A stretch of 64,000 nucleotides of DNA from Pogona vitticeps. Its lineage: Eukaryota; Chordata; Lepidosauria; Squamata; Agamidae. Numbering within the stretch: position 1 is the stretch's first letter; every line of letters begins with the position of its first letter. The stretch is from positions 177,954,501 to 178,018,500 of the forward strand of contig NC_135787.1 in the NCBI RefSeq assembly GCF_051106095.1, given 5' to 3'. A program made the position numbers and the translations under genes. Shown in pieces: positions 40,601 to 54,000 of the stretch. The notes under the pieces are model-generated. The model saw nothing but the letters and a program-made list of their open reading frames with translations. It had not been told where the DNA came from and made no database searches.

Positions 40601-43600
40601 GATAGGGTAGTTACTCAAAGGAAGACCACGCTGTTGGGCTGGTGTTGTCCCTTTGCTTGATCATGTTGGGTTTTGCCCTGTGAAAAAGCATAATTTCCCT
40701 GTTGTAGCTTTCCCTGCTCTGAGGCTGTTGGCTGTCTTGGGCTGAGGAGGGATGAAACTTGAAATAGAGCACCTTTGGTTGAGGAAGGCACCTTTCTAGA
40801 AGAAAACACAAAACCATGAAAGGGCTGTCTTCTTTGCTGCTCCCAATGTTGTAGATTTCTCGGCTGACAGCATCAGGCGGACCCAGGCTGTTGAGTGTCT
40901 TATATGGCTTTGGGAGGTCCCCTTTGGATGGCGGAGGGGGTAGAGAGCCACATTTTCCTACCCCTCCCTATTCTGCAGCCTTACCTGTTGCGGTGACCCT
41001 AAGCGTAAGGCTTGTTCCCCAAAGGCCACATTTATTGCTCTTAAGGGAATCTGTGGCTCTGCTAAATGCAAGATGCAGACCCATCCGGCAAAGCATTTTG
41101 ACAGCCCTCTTTATCATGCAGGAGAAATTACTTGGAAAGATGTAGTGGTTGATGCAGCCTTTTCTTTGGCGAGTCAAAGCCGCTGGAAACATTCAGTCCT
41201 TCATCATGTGATTGAAGCTTGTCAATCTGGGATTGGCAGCTTCTGGGGTGGGAGGGCACATTCATGCCTCTGGACCCACCAGAGCAGTAGGTCTTCCTGC
41301 CACTAGTGTCTTACTGAGTTTCACCTTAAACAAGGCGCAAGGGGAGCATGCACCCTGTTGGGAGGTAGAATTGTTGCTGTTTCTTGGTGTTGCATTTCCA
41401 TGGTTTGGCAATGGGGGTGACAAGAGATACAAGGCAGACTAGCAGGCATAAGAATTGTCCATCTGAGGATGGAGAGGGTCATATTTTTCTCTGTTTTTAG
41501 ATGGAGGAGACGGGGCGGATTCTTTGCAACCTGTCCAACATTGTCCCAGGGGGGATGGTGTGCTTCTTCCCATCCTACGATTATGAGAAACAGGTGTACA
41601 CGCACTGGGGGAAGACAGGGCTGCTCGCCCAGCTGGCTGCTAAGAAGAAGGTAATTATCTGTCCAACCCTCGGCCGCTGCCCTAATGCGTTGATGTGGCA
41701 GCAAATGCTTCTAAAACCAAAAACTGTTTATTGGCCAGCTGGGGCTTTTTTGCTCTGGTTTTCTTCTACTTTCCTTGTTCTCCTTTCTTGCGCAGTGAAG
41801 CAGGGACCCCATTTATATGGCAGATTCCTGCCCTGGATCTAAATTGGATGGGATATTGTTTCACGGCATGTAGCATAGGCATCCTTCAGTCTCGAGAGAC
41901 TATGGTAATGTTCTCTGTATCGAGGAGTGTCCTCTCCAGAGCATGAAGCCTGGGTAAAATAATACAGAGGATAGGCTGTTACCCAGGTAGTAGATCCCCC
42001 CTTTCCACGTTGCTGAAATGGTCCAATGGAAAGGCAAGAGCCAATACAACTGGTTCCAGCGGCATTGTAGGAGTTGGCAGAACGACACGAACTGCCTTCG
42101 GGACTCCAGCTCCGGATTTTGCCTTTAGGTTAACTCCTGAAGCCTTTACCATGAGTGGATATAGCCGCAAGGCAGTGGAGGTTTGAAATTGGAGTTTTCC
42201 TTCTCCTAGATGGGCTGCCTTCCATGGCTTCTAGAAGCTCGGAAAGTGTAGCATGTTTGTATATGGGAGGGAAGGAGATTTGTACATGCTCCTGTGGTGC
42301 GGGAGACCTAATTTCGTTTGGGTTGTATTTTTGAGAAGCAAAATGTAAGCTTTTGAAGTCTTGACAGCTGAATCTTGTTGTTCTCACATATTTCATTTAT
42401 GACAAATTCCAAGAGATGTGTGTATGAGAGAGAGAGAGAGAGAGAGAAAAGAGGGCAGAGGAGACAAACGCATGCCCTTTTCCTCAGAGCCGTCATTTAA
42501 TCTCATAGCAACCCTTAGACATGGGTATGGCAGAGAGATTGATTTTTGCCCCAGGCCACCAAGGGAGTATCATGAGCCCTATCGGGGCTACCTAAAGTCA
42601 ACACAGGAGGAGGGGGAGCAGGGTGGCCCCATTTTGAGAGCAGTGGTCTGGAGAGTTGCATCAAGTGTATGGATACCTCCCTTTGGGCAGAGGGACGGAC
42701 GGAGATGTTCAACCTAATAAGTAACCCCATGCTCCCCTCTTTTGTGTATTTACTGGGTAGATATAGGAATGTACTCTGATCCTAGCCCCAGAACTGTATA
42801 CGAGGTACAGATGTTTGAGAGATTGAATACGCATCTCAGAAAAGTAGTTTGTAACTTAAATGAGACTCATTCTAGAATGAGACTAATAGTCTTAAATATG
42901 TCAGAGAACTTTTCTCCTCTCTTTTGGTTACATCTGCAGCTCTAAATGGATTTTAACTTTGACTTTGTTCCTCCAAGGTACCTGGTATCAGTTTGTTTCT
43001 GTGTTTGGGTAGAAGCCACATCATGGTATCATCTCTGTATGTGTTCATCCCTTTTTTTTGGTCCTGTATAGCAACTAATCCATTATGATTTCAACAGATC
43101 TTTCAGGAACCAAAAAGAGCTAATCAGGTGGAGCAGGTGTTGGCAGAGTATGCCAAGTGCATTAAGGTGAGAGAGGGCAGACTGGCAGATGCCTAAGTGC
43201 TGGGGAAGGGGTGACCCTTGTGGCTGGACACAACTCCTGCTTCCTCTCCTGTCTTTGCGCCCACCCTGCCATCTCTGGCCTTTTTGTCTGTGTGTACAGC
43301 GTTGCAGCCAAGCAGAGGGGCCCATGACGGGAGCATTGCTGTTTTCTGTTGTTGGTGGCAAAATGAGTGAAGGCATCAATTTCTCTGACGACCTAGGAAG
43401 GTAAATGAGCAATCAGCTTCTGATTGGGGGTGTGGGATGTTAAGCCCTCCCATCTGATGCAGCTTTGAAACTTGAATAAATGTAAGAAATCCACTCTGAG
43501 TGAAAAGTTGGAGTTTTGGATTGCTGGAGGGGAATTCTTGAGCATTAGTCTAGATAGAACATGATGGGAAATGTTTGTTTCTGCCAGATTTTTGGCTGCA

Positions 43601-44889
43601 GACAACCATCCATTGTCATTGGTAATGCTGTCTAGGACTGATGTGAGCCTTTGCAGAGGCACAAGTTCATTGCCCATTTTTAACCATCAGCAGATGCCTG
43701 CGTCCCCTTCATGCCTCCTGTTTAGAGTGTTAAAAATGGTGTGGACATGTGCAGCTGGATTGCAGAAACCCTTTCGTCTGAAATGGAAGGTGGGCCTATT
43801 CAAGGTTGCTTCAAACAGCAGCTCTGAAAGAGGCACGGCTTGAGGCTATAATCATCTGCTCCAAGCACGGCTACACTGCCATTGCTGCTGTAAGCACACC
43901 AATCTCAGTTGGGAAGCCCGGTCTCAGGAACTTGACCAGGGAATAATGGGTGCTGCCTTGAAGAGGGGCTGTAGTCCAGGAGCACAACATGGTCTCACGT
44001 TCCGTCTCCCGACTGGGCTAGGTCCATCTGATTACAAACCAGCTGCCTACAGTCTATGAGATCAATCCATGTGTAGGGAATTGCTCCTCCCTTCACCACC
44101 CCCAGCCATAGATTTGTCTTTATTAATTCCCTTTTAGCTCTGTTTGAAACTCTCTAGAGCTTCTGCTCATGATTCTACAAACAGGAAAACTGGCCTCATT
44201 GATACACAATATGGTCAATGGACACTAAGGTGAAAAGCATCTATTGAACATTCACATGCAAAGTGGCATTGCAAGGCTGTTGCAAAAGCCAAAGAAATTC
44301 CTGCAGGTAATGCGTTTCTTTCTTTCTCTCTTTCATCTCTGCTCTTCTCTCAGGTGTGTGGTTATGGTAGGTATGCCTTATCCCAATATCAAGTCTCCAG
44401 AACTTCAAGAGAAAATGGCATATCTTGATAAGACAATGGTAAGAGCCTGTGTCTTCCCAGTTGGCCAAGTCCGTTTTTCTTAACATGTTATTACGGCAAA
44501 GCACAAGGGCGTAACTGCTTCATCAGGGCCTCTGTTTCACCAGCCACGTCCTCTTGTTCCATTCTGTATTTTTCTTACAATACAGAATCAAAAGATTAAT
44601 GCATTGACTGAGCAATTAGAGTGCCGAATCACCTTCTAGCCATCCTTTAAACTCTCCATTCCTTGTTCCCCACAGTGGCATCTCTAGCTTGGTGAAAATG
44701 CTATGTAGAGGGTCTTGGGGGTGAATTGTGAAAAGAGAGAGGGACATCTAAAAATAAGCAGTAATGCCGCCTTCCTTTCTTCTTTCCAAATGATGGTATT
44801 ATTTAACCTTAACCACATTTGGATGGTACACATTTTTGCAATTACAATCAGCTCCTATATACAGATACCCTTTAATTACAACTGAGTTT

Positions 44890-44929
<40 letters not shown>

Positions 44930-44967
44930 GTACCCTTTAATTACAACTGAGTTTATCAGAGGTGTGT

Positions 44968-45023
<56 letters not shown>

Positions 45024-48000
45024 CTCTGATAAACTCAGTTGTAATTAAAGGGTACAGTACAGTCTTCCTCTTAGCTTATCTGTTGAAGGTCATTGAAGTA
45101 ATTGTTTTCTTTCCACTTGAATTTGAATGCATTCTCTGGAATCAGGAAGCCTCCCAGCAGTTCCGCTGGCTTGAAACTCTGTTTTGGAGCCTTTGTCTCG
45201 GGAGGGTGCATGTTTTATTCTCACAGAGGGATATGTTATCCTTAGTAGTTGCTTCAAAGTTAATATGGAATTTCATCCACGCCTTCACTGCTGTTAACTG
45301 GAGAACTTCATGCTGTTACTTCGTTTCTGTGAGTGATTGCAAAAATATATACCATCTGAATATGGTTAAGGTTAAATAATACCATCATATAATTACTAAT
45401 GTACCTTTATTTATGATGCTTATTATTAATTTGCATAGTTTTCCCATGAATCTCTCTCCTTTCCATGGAAGGTAGATTCTGGACCCAATCATTTGAATCA
45501 ATTGTGCTTTCCAACCCCGTTGCAAGTAGGAGGGATTGTCATGTTTATGTGAAAACAGAGTTAAATAACTTCATCCTAATGAAATAATTTAGCTGATACT
45601 GAATTAGTGAATCGTAAGAGTGGCTGAAAGAGAACAACAGGTCTCAGGGCTCATTTGTGTGATACAGAATGCTTGATCCTGTCTCAACAGAACATTGCTT
45701 ATGTCTAAAGCAATGCGCTAGCTGTGTGTGCCTTGTCTTGAAGGACAAATTCAGCACTGCTTGATGCTTCAGCAGTATCAAATATTTGAGCAAACTTGCC
45801 CTGTTGAAGGTCATTGAAGGTTGCGCTACAGGCAGGGTTGTTTGCTTGGGATGATAAGGTTTGTGTCAGCATTTCCCTGTTACAAAGAGTTGTTTGTTTG
45901 CAAATGGGGCAGTAAAGTGAGGGAAGGCTTCTTCTGGTTTTCCGAGCAGCAGATCCCAGATACTTCCCTCTAGGACTTAGTCGTCGTCATCGTTTAGTCG
46001 CTTAGTTGTGTCCGACTCTTCGTGACCCCATGAACCAGAGCATGCCAGGCCCTCCTATCTTCCACTGCCTCCCGGACTTACTGATGCTTATTTAGCGCTC
46101 ACACTTAGCAAAGATGTTGGCTTTGGAATCTGTTTTGTCTTCACGTTCACCCCAGTCCTCGACATCCTGACAGTGTCTTCACTAGTTCAGGCAGCTGTCT
46201 TTTATTTACCCCTCCTCTTAAGGTGTCTTCCACCCAGCTGCAACTTGGCCTGGAAACCCAGGCCAAAATAGACTTGCCTGGTTCCTTACAGACCCGTCTG
46301 CCTCTTCCCCGAGATTAGCAACTGTAAAGGTTGGGTTTTTGATCTTGCTAGAGGTCATTAAGGAAGGCTGAAATTCTGAGGCTGACTTGCTCATGCTATC
46401 TTGGACAAGGAAGAAAACAAAACGAGACAAAAACATTGTGACACTTCAGTCTTCACTGTAATTTTAATGTGAGCTTTTACAGATCAAGTCTACTTTCTCA
46501 GACATCATGAAAGCTCCCATTAAAATATAATAGTTATCTTTTAAGGTGTCACAACCATTTTGTCTCTTCTTTTGTCTTGCATTATTTCTTGTCTGATATG
46601 CTTGTGCAGACTAACATAGATGCTCCTTTGAAAACTCGTGATTTTGTGGTTTTCCCTCCTCAGCCCAAGTCTTCAGGCCAAGCCCCGGGCAGGACACTCA
46701 TAGAGAACCTGTGTATGAAAGCAGTCAACCAGTCAATAGGTAAGGCTACAGTAAGAGAAATGACGGCCGGGAGAAATTTGATGCTCTCAGAAATGGATCG
46801 TTTGTGTTGCCTACCTTGCTCCTGTGTGGTCATTAGCTGCAAACCATTAGGCAGCATTAGGAGTTGTCATCATCATCTGCGATGCCTGTAGCCACAGAGC
46901 CCTAACATACCAAAAGTTTTCTGCACTTCTCAGGTTTGAAAACAATTGCTTCTTCCCTCTGGCGGGAACTCTGGGGGCTTCTCAAGAGGAATCAGCAATT
47001 CAGGCATGCTCTTGCTGTTGTACATGAGCCCGGCCTGTGGGTCAGTAAAAGCCAAGGACTTGTGCACAAGATTGCCTTAGGACCACCAAAATAACTGGGG
47101 GTTAATTAGTTGAGGAGAGGTTCTGGTTTAAAATGGGCTTTGCATGCAGATGGACTTCAGTTCAGTTCTTGCTATAAGGAGCTGAAAGGCTCAAGGAAAG
47201 ATGGTGACAGATATCTGTCTAAGAGACCTGGAGAACTTTTGCAGGTCAGACCTGACAACATTGGGCTAGATAGATGACTGGTTTGAACTGGGATGAAGTA
47301 GCTTTCTATTGTTAACTTAACTTGCATATAGAATTAAACAGTAAACATAAACTGTTTATTATTTATTGCCAGCAGAGTGGATAAAAATCAGTGATTAAAA
47401 ACAAACTAAGAGGATTGGTTCTTCTTCGTGGCCTCTGTGAATGCACACTAATGGGTTAAATCTGCACTTGTGCAGAGGCCTCGGAATATTCTAGAGCTTA
47501 AAGTAACACTTTTGGCTCCGCCCCCCAGGACCTCATGGTCTGCCCGCCCTAACAGTTACCTCAGTTCCATTTTTTCCGCTGCTGCAGTTAGGTCTCCTGG
47601 CTAGAGCTCCGTGAAATTATTGGAAATTCCTGGAAAATATTTGGCTCCTGTTCGATTCTTCATTAAGGAAAGTACAAAGACTTTATTATTTAGGAGGGGA
47701 GGTGTGCGTTTTGGCCCTTTGCGAGGGTTTTCCCTCTTTCCACCTCCCTTCCCCCCTTCCCCCCCCCCCCCTTGGACTGTTCCCAGGCCTCCAAGGCTTC
47801 CTCATCTCCCAAGGTTACTTTTAAAAGCTGCATTGCCTTGGAGAGTCGCACAAAAATCTTTGTGTATGCATTGAAGCGGCCTCTGCGTCCGCAGAACCCG
47901 ACCCTTTACCTCATATATAACCTAGGGAAAAGAGTAAAGCCTCTAAAACTAAAGCCAAACCCTTAGTTTTATAACCACCGACCCCTCATTCTTCGGCTAT

Positions 48001-51000
48001 TCCTAGCCTGCCACCACAGGCTTCCCCGTCCTTGCCTGTCCTCACTCCTCAGTCTCCTGTTGAGTTTCTTTCCTAGGGCTCTTCACCGCCGTCGTCGGTC
48101 CTGCTTCTTCCTACTCCGGAATTATCCCTGCAACATCCTCTCCGAAAAACAAGAAGGTGAAAGCGAAGCATTTGGCGCCATCTTTAGAGATTCCCGGTCT
48201 CCGAGCCACTCGGGACCGAAGGTCTCACCCCACGGGGCTCGACATCTTCGCCCCAATAAAGCGAAGAAGCATGCGCCTAAAGAGGACTTGCGAAAAACAA
48301 GAAGGCGAAAATGAAGCATTTGGCGCCATCTTTTAGAGATTCCCGGTCTCCGAGCCACTCGGGACCGAAGGTCTCACCCCACGGGGCTCGACATCTTCGC
48401 CCCAATGAAGCTAAAGAGCATGCGCCTAAAGAGGACTTGCAACCGCTCAAGCTCTCTAAGAGCTATTTGAGACGTTGGAGGCAGCAAATGCAAAAGCTGT
48501 ATTATCCGCGTCTGCTATACAGCCTTGCTGCGGAAGCTTCATCCTCCGAGTCCTCCGAGTCCTCATCGGAATCCTCCAATGAGAGTTCGACATCGTCGGT
48601 ACCGTCCTTCCCTGATATCAGGAGGAAGAGGCACCGATTGGTACCGAGGGAACCTCCGTTACTGGAGATGCCTGAACATCTATGGACCTCCCAGGTCCCC
48701 ATACTCCCGCGGGCTCCGGTACCAAAGAAAGAGATCATCTCCTGATACCAAAAGACATAAGATGAGATGGTACCATGAAGCCTCCCTGGTACAGGAGGTT
48801 AAAACATGCTGGTACCATGCCTTGGTACCAAGCGGAAGGCTAAAACATGCCGGTACCAGGGGATTAAAACATGCTGGTACCATGCCTTGGTACCAAGCAG
48901 AAGGCTAAAACATGCTGGTACCAGGAGGTCAAAACATGCTGGTACCATGCCTTGGTACCAAGTGGAAGGCTAAAACATGCTGGTACCAGGGGATTAAAAC
49001 ATGCTGGTACCATGCCTTGGTACCAAGCAGAAAGTTAAAACAGGCTGGTACCAGGAGGTTAAAACATACTGGTACCATGCCTTGGTACCAAGCAGAAGGC
49101 TAAAACATGCCGGTACCAGGGGATTAAAACATGCTGGTACCATGCCTTGGTACAAAGCGGAAGGTTAAAACAGGCTGGTACCAGGAGGTTAAAACATGCT
49201 GGTACCATGCCTTGGTACCAAGCGGAAGGCTAAAACTTGCTGGTACCAGGGGATTAAAACATGCTGGTACCATGCCTTGGTACCAAGCAGAAGGCTAAAA
49301 CATGCTGGTACCAGGGGATTAAAACATGCTGATACCATGCCTTGGTACCAAGCGGAAGGTTAAAACAGGCTGGTACCAGGAGGTTAAAACATGCTGGTAC
49401 CATGCCTTGGTACCAAGCAGAAGGCTAAAACTTGCTGGTACCAGGGGATTAAAACATGCTGGTACCATGCCTTGGTACCAAGCAGAAGGCTAAAACATGC
49501 TGGTACCAGGGGATTAAAACATGCTGATACCATGCCTTGGTACCAAGTGGAAGGTTAAAACATGCTGGTACCAGGAGGTCAAAACATGCTGGTACCATGC
49601 CTTGGTACCAAGCGGAAGGCTAAAACATGCTGGTACCAGGGGATTAAAACATGCTGGTACCATGCCTTGGTACCAAGCGAAAGGCTAAAACGGGCTGGTA
49701 CCAGGAGGTTAAAACATGCTGGTACCATGCCTTGGTACCAAGCGGAAGGCTAAAACTTGCTGGTACCAGGGGATTAAAACATGCTGGTACCATGCCTTGG
49801 TACCAAGCGGAAGGCTAAAACTTGCTGGTACCAGGGGATTAAAACATGCTGGTACCATGCCTTGGTACCAAGCGGAAGGCTAAAACTTGCTGGTACCAGG
49901 AGGTTAAAACGTGCTGGTACGATGCCTTGGTACCAAGCGGAAGGCTAAAACTTGCTGGTACCAGGAGGTTAAAACGTGGTGGTACCATGCCTTGGTACCA
50001 AGCGGAAGGCTAAAACATGCTGGTACCAGGGGATTAAAACATGTTGGTACCATGCCTTGGTACCAAGCGGAAGGCTAAAACTTGCTGGTACCAGGAGGTT
50101 AAAACGTGCTGGTACCATGCTACGGTACCAAGCGGAAGACTAAAACAATATATGCCCATAAGAAACGCCTGGTACTGAGGAAGTATTCTTAAGGAAGATA
50201 CTGAATACTGATGATATGAGGAAGGATACTGAAAAAGAAACCAGAAGTCCTTTTTCACTTCTGATGCTCCACTTTCTTCTACTTCCCATGACTCTGACTC
50301 TGAGTCTTCTGACTCCATGGCACCAGACCACTCCTCACCTGACCCTGCCAGACTCTGATATTTGTGATGGCTTTCCTCCATCCCTCATTTCCAAATTTCA
50401 TTCATGTTCTAACATGATACAGAGAATCGATAAGGCTCTTGATTTAACAGTGCATCAACTTCAAACAGAGTCTGATAAGGTTTATGCAGATATTGATGAG
50501 GAATCAGTGCCTTCCCTGCGCTTGTCCCTTATCCCATCTTTATTCTGCTTGCTTCAGTAGACCTGGGAAAAGCCCTTCTCTGTCCCTAAAATGTCCAGGC
50601 TTGTAGAAAATCTGTACAAGACCTATGGTACCAATACAGATTTTTAACTAGGCATCCTCCTCCTTATGTCGATGTGGACGCCACACAAGCCAGATCACGC
50701 TCGAGATCTACTACCACACCGAGCAGCGAGGAGGTTAGAAAGCTCATCTACATGGCAACTATGGGCGCCTACCATGTCAGCCTCTCTAACTGTGCACTAC
50801 CCTCTCTTCAGGCAGCCCCAGCAGCATTTAATCCGAAAGGGCTTGCTCTCCATTAAGACGCCATGTCCCTCACTCAGCAAGAGAGTGTGATAGCGCATCA
50901 CATTATCGAGGCCACCTCCAAACAACTCATGACTGGGGTAACCTTGCAAAGACACGATTGGCTAAGTTCAGCCAACATTTATGATTATGTCAGATTTGGA

Positions 51001-54000
51001 ATAGGGGACTTGCTCTTTGATGGCTCTAGGTTATTCGATCCCTAGATGGCCTTCAAAGAATGAGGAAAACAGCATGGTCGTACAACGTTCAGCCTTATAG
51101 ATCTCCGTTCTCTCTAGGAAGGCCCATTTTAGAGTTCAGCGCCTTGCCATTCAGCTCTCGACGGCGCCTCGAGTATTCACATAGGGGCCGTATTGGAATC
51201 TTGGCCGGCAAGAGCTTTTCCTTTCCCAGAATGGCATGGTTTAAATTTGTTCCCTGATATGTCGCTCCCCTCCGTTGTCTTGGATCACAGCCCATCAGGC
51301 CCAAAATCTTCGGGGACTCATGATTTCCACCACATCTGTCATAAAGCCCGCGAGGCTCAAGAGGCAGTCCCTACAGCCCTGGCATCTGCCCTGTTTAACC
51401 CCATGAAAAATACGCCCTACATATGCCTCCAGATTACTTATGAGCTTGCACACCAACCCTGCTGGTAATCAACCCAGAAGACTTGGCCCTGGAAAGACTG
51501 TTTGCTCCACTCCTACCTACCTCGAGAATCACGATAGACTCCAGTCTGGTCGGATGGGACCCCACTGTACCAGTCTTCATATCTACGACACCTGGTCAGT
51601 GAAGTAAAACTTTCTCTTTTTAAAAAAATCTGGAATTGCTGGCCATCTTCAAAGCATTTCAGGCGCTCCTAACTCTCAACCTAGGCATGGCTGTCCAAGT
51701 TACTACGGATAATGCGACAGCAATGTACTACATCAACAAACAGGGAGGCACCCATTCTCTTCCTCTACTGTACCTGACTGTTCAGTTTTGGGAGTAGTGT
51801 CTAGAATTCCACATCTTTCTGTCTGCTGTGCACATCTCCGCCCAGGACTTCACATGGGCAGACCATCTGAGCAGGCAAACATACCAAATACACGAGTGAT
51901 CTTTGGACCATTGCACATTCATCAGAATCTGCAAGAGATTTTTTTTTTTTTTGGTTCCTCCCTGCCATAGATGCCCTTGCAATTGAGGTGAACAGCTAGT
52001 GTGCCATCTATCTTTCACGGCCTGGACTAGGGGTAAACTCTCAAGGAGACGCCCTCATGGTGCCCTGGAAGGGCTGCTTCATGTACATGTTCCCTCCAAT
52101 ACCTCTCCTACTGTGCATAATAGTGAAGATATGACATGACAATGCCACCGTGATCCTCATAGCTCCATACTGACCCATACGGCTGTGGTTCACAACACTG
52201 CTGACAATGTCGTCAGGCTCCTTGAGACCCCTGTCTATTCCTCATCTTCTGACCCAGAATCAAGGGAAAACGTACCGTCCAGGTCTACAAGCTCTTCACC
52301 TCATGGCATGGAGAATTCCTCCTCAATAAACTCCATATTATCACACTCCCGGAAGCCCTCTACCAATCAATTCTATTTCTGCAATTGGTTGGCATTTACC
52401 AAAATTACTACTCGCTACCCTAAATGAAGAGGTTTTCCCATGGTACGGCAAACCTTTACCCTCCATGGGGCCAGTCTATACCACAGTGGACTCTTCACAC
52501 TGTCCTGAGTGCCTCTCGTATTCATCGTTTGAGCCACTGACCACAATTGCTGGACATTTGTTGACTTTCAAGGTTATTTCTTAGTTGCAGTTACTTCCAG
52601 TAGCACTTCAGGTGGATCCTCCCTTCCTACTTTGTCACCTGGACAAAGTTATCCTGTTCCCAGATGTCTCCTTCATACCTAAAGTTTCTACTGAGTTTCA
52701 TGTTCGGCCGCCTATCAGTCTGCCCACTTTCTTTCCTAACTGCCTACAGATGTAGAGAGGTTTCTTCACCTGCTAGATGTTCGCAGAGCATTATCGTTCT
52801 ATGTTTGCAGGGCTGTTTTTCCCCCCGCAAATCTAGTCACCTGCGCCCGGTGAATGCTCATTTTACCGGAACTTTGGCTACTTCTACAGCTTTTCCTCAA
52901 ACACCTGCACAGCTGACATTTGGCCCACTTCGTCAGCCTTCATCTTTCACTATCGCCTGAATCTGCGGGCCAAGGAGGATGTCATTTTTGGACGCGCGGT
53001 CCTGTCTGCTGTTTTGCCGTGACGTCCCTCCTCCTATCGGAGGCAAGCTTGCTAATCACCCATTAGTGTGCATTCACAGAGGCCACGAAGAAGAAAGAAA
53101 GGTTACTTACCTGTAACTCTGGTTCTTCGAGTGGTCCTCTGTGAATTCACACGTCCCGCCCGTCCTCCCCTCTTTCCGTCACGGCTGTCTCACCTTAGAG
53201 CAGCAGCGGAATTTGGGGAACTGAGGTAACTGTTAGGGCGGGCAGACCATGAGGTCCTGGGGGGCGGAGCCAAAAGTGTTACTTTAAGCTCTAGAATATT
53301 CCGAGGCCTCTGCACAAGTGCAGATTTAACCCATTAGTGTGAATTCACAGAGGACCACTCGAAGAACCAGAGTTACAGGTAAGTAACCTTTCTATTTTCT
53401 TGTTTGTATTGGATTTTTTAAAGATTAAATCAGATTTTAAAAAGTTTATTGTTAAGAGTTTTTTTAAAAAATGTACATCTATAAAAATCACTGTTTAAAA
53501 AAGTATAGGCCTTTCAAAAAGAAAGCCTATTTTCCAGTAGTTTTAAAAATGTGTGCATGAAAGCAAGCAAGCAAGAGTGCACTCTGCTGGTAGTGGAAAA
53601 CCACATGATTAAATCAAGTCTTTCTGAGTACATAATTTGATTTAGATCGAATCCACCTGCACTAAATGCTTACCAGCTTTGGGAGTAGAAATCTGAGCTA
53701 CTGTTAGTAGAAGAACATAGGGGACTATGTTGGAAGGCAGAGAAAGTTGGGTGGTTATACCCCCTGCTGCCTGAGCTAGTCCTTTTATGAAGCTGCCAGT
53801 CATCTGCGAGGCGATTCCCTAATTTGACTTAAAACACTGGATGCCATTAGATGGTAATGGGCTGGCAGGCGTGGTGGGTCATCTCTTTGTGGGTTGTTGT
53901 GTCTCTTTCATAGGGAGAGCAATCCGACATCAGAAGGACTTTGCCAGCATTGTGCTCTTAGATCACAGGTACTCACGTCCCGCTATTTCCAACAAGCTAC

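Larger units (their letters stand above)
47419..53393 (+). mobile_element. DIRS-family tyrosine-recombinase retrotransposon (fossil)
   Basis: A 5975-bp element in DDX11 intron 25, sense to the gene. Parts: left inverted terminal repeat (47419-47590), gag-like region with a tandem duplication and minisatellite (about 48060-50560), reverse transcriptase/RNase H region (about 51000-51960, with [16 protein letters not shown] typical of DIRS RNase H), presumed tyrosine-recombinase region (about 52100-52960), internal complementary region (53059-53152) and right inverted terminal repeat (53195-53393). The coding part is broken, in roughly ten or more places, while the terminal structures are almost perfect. 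That suggests a fairly recent insertion by a defective, perhaps non-autonomous, family member. No target duplication is expected or seen. Confidence 0.9.

Noticed and set aside
48912-49753. Repeated 63-codon ORFs (CWYQ/WYHALVP type) as a real repeat protein
   Set aside because: They are frame-rotating readings of a 65-bp minisatellite in a broken DIRS fossil.
48787-50146. Regularly spaced repeats as a CRISPR array
   Set aside because: The whole 65-bp unit repeats; there are no unique spacers, and the host is a vertebrate.
47419-53393. DIRS element as an LTR retrovirus
   Set aside because: Its terminal repeats are inverted, not direct, and it has an internal complementary region; this is the DIRS layout.
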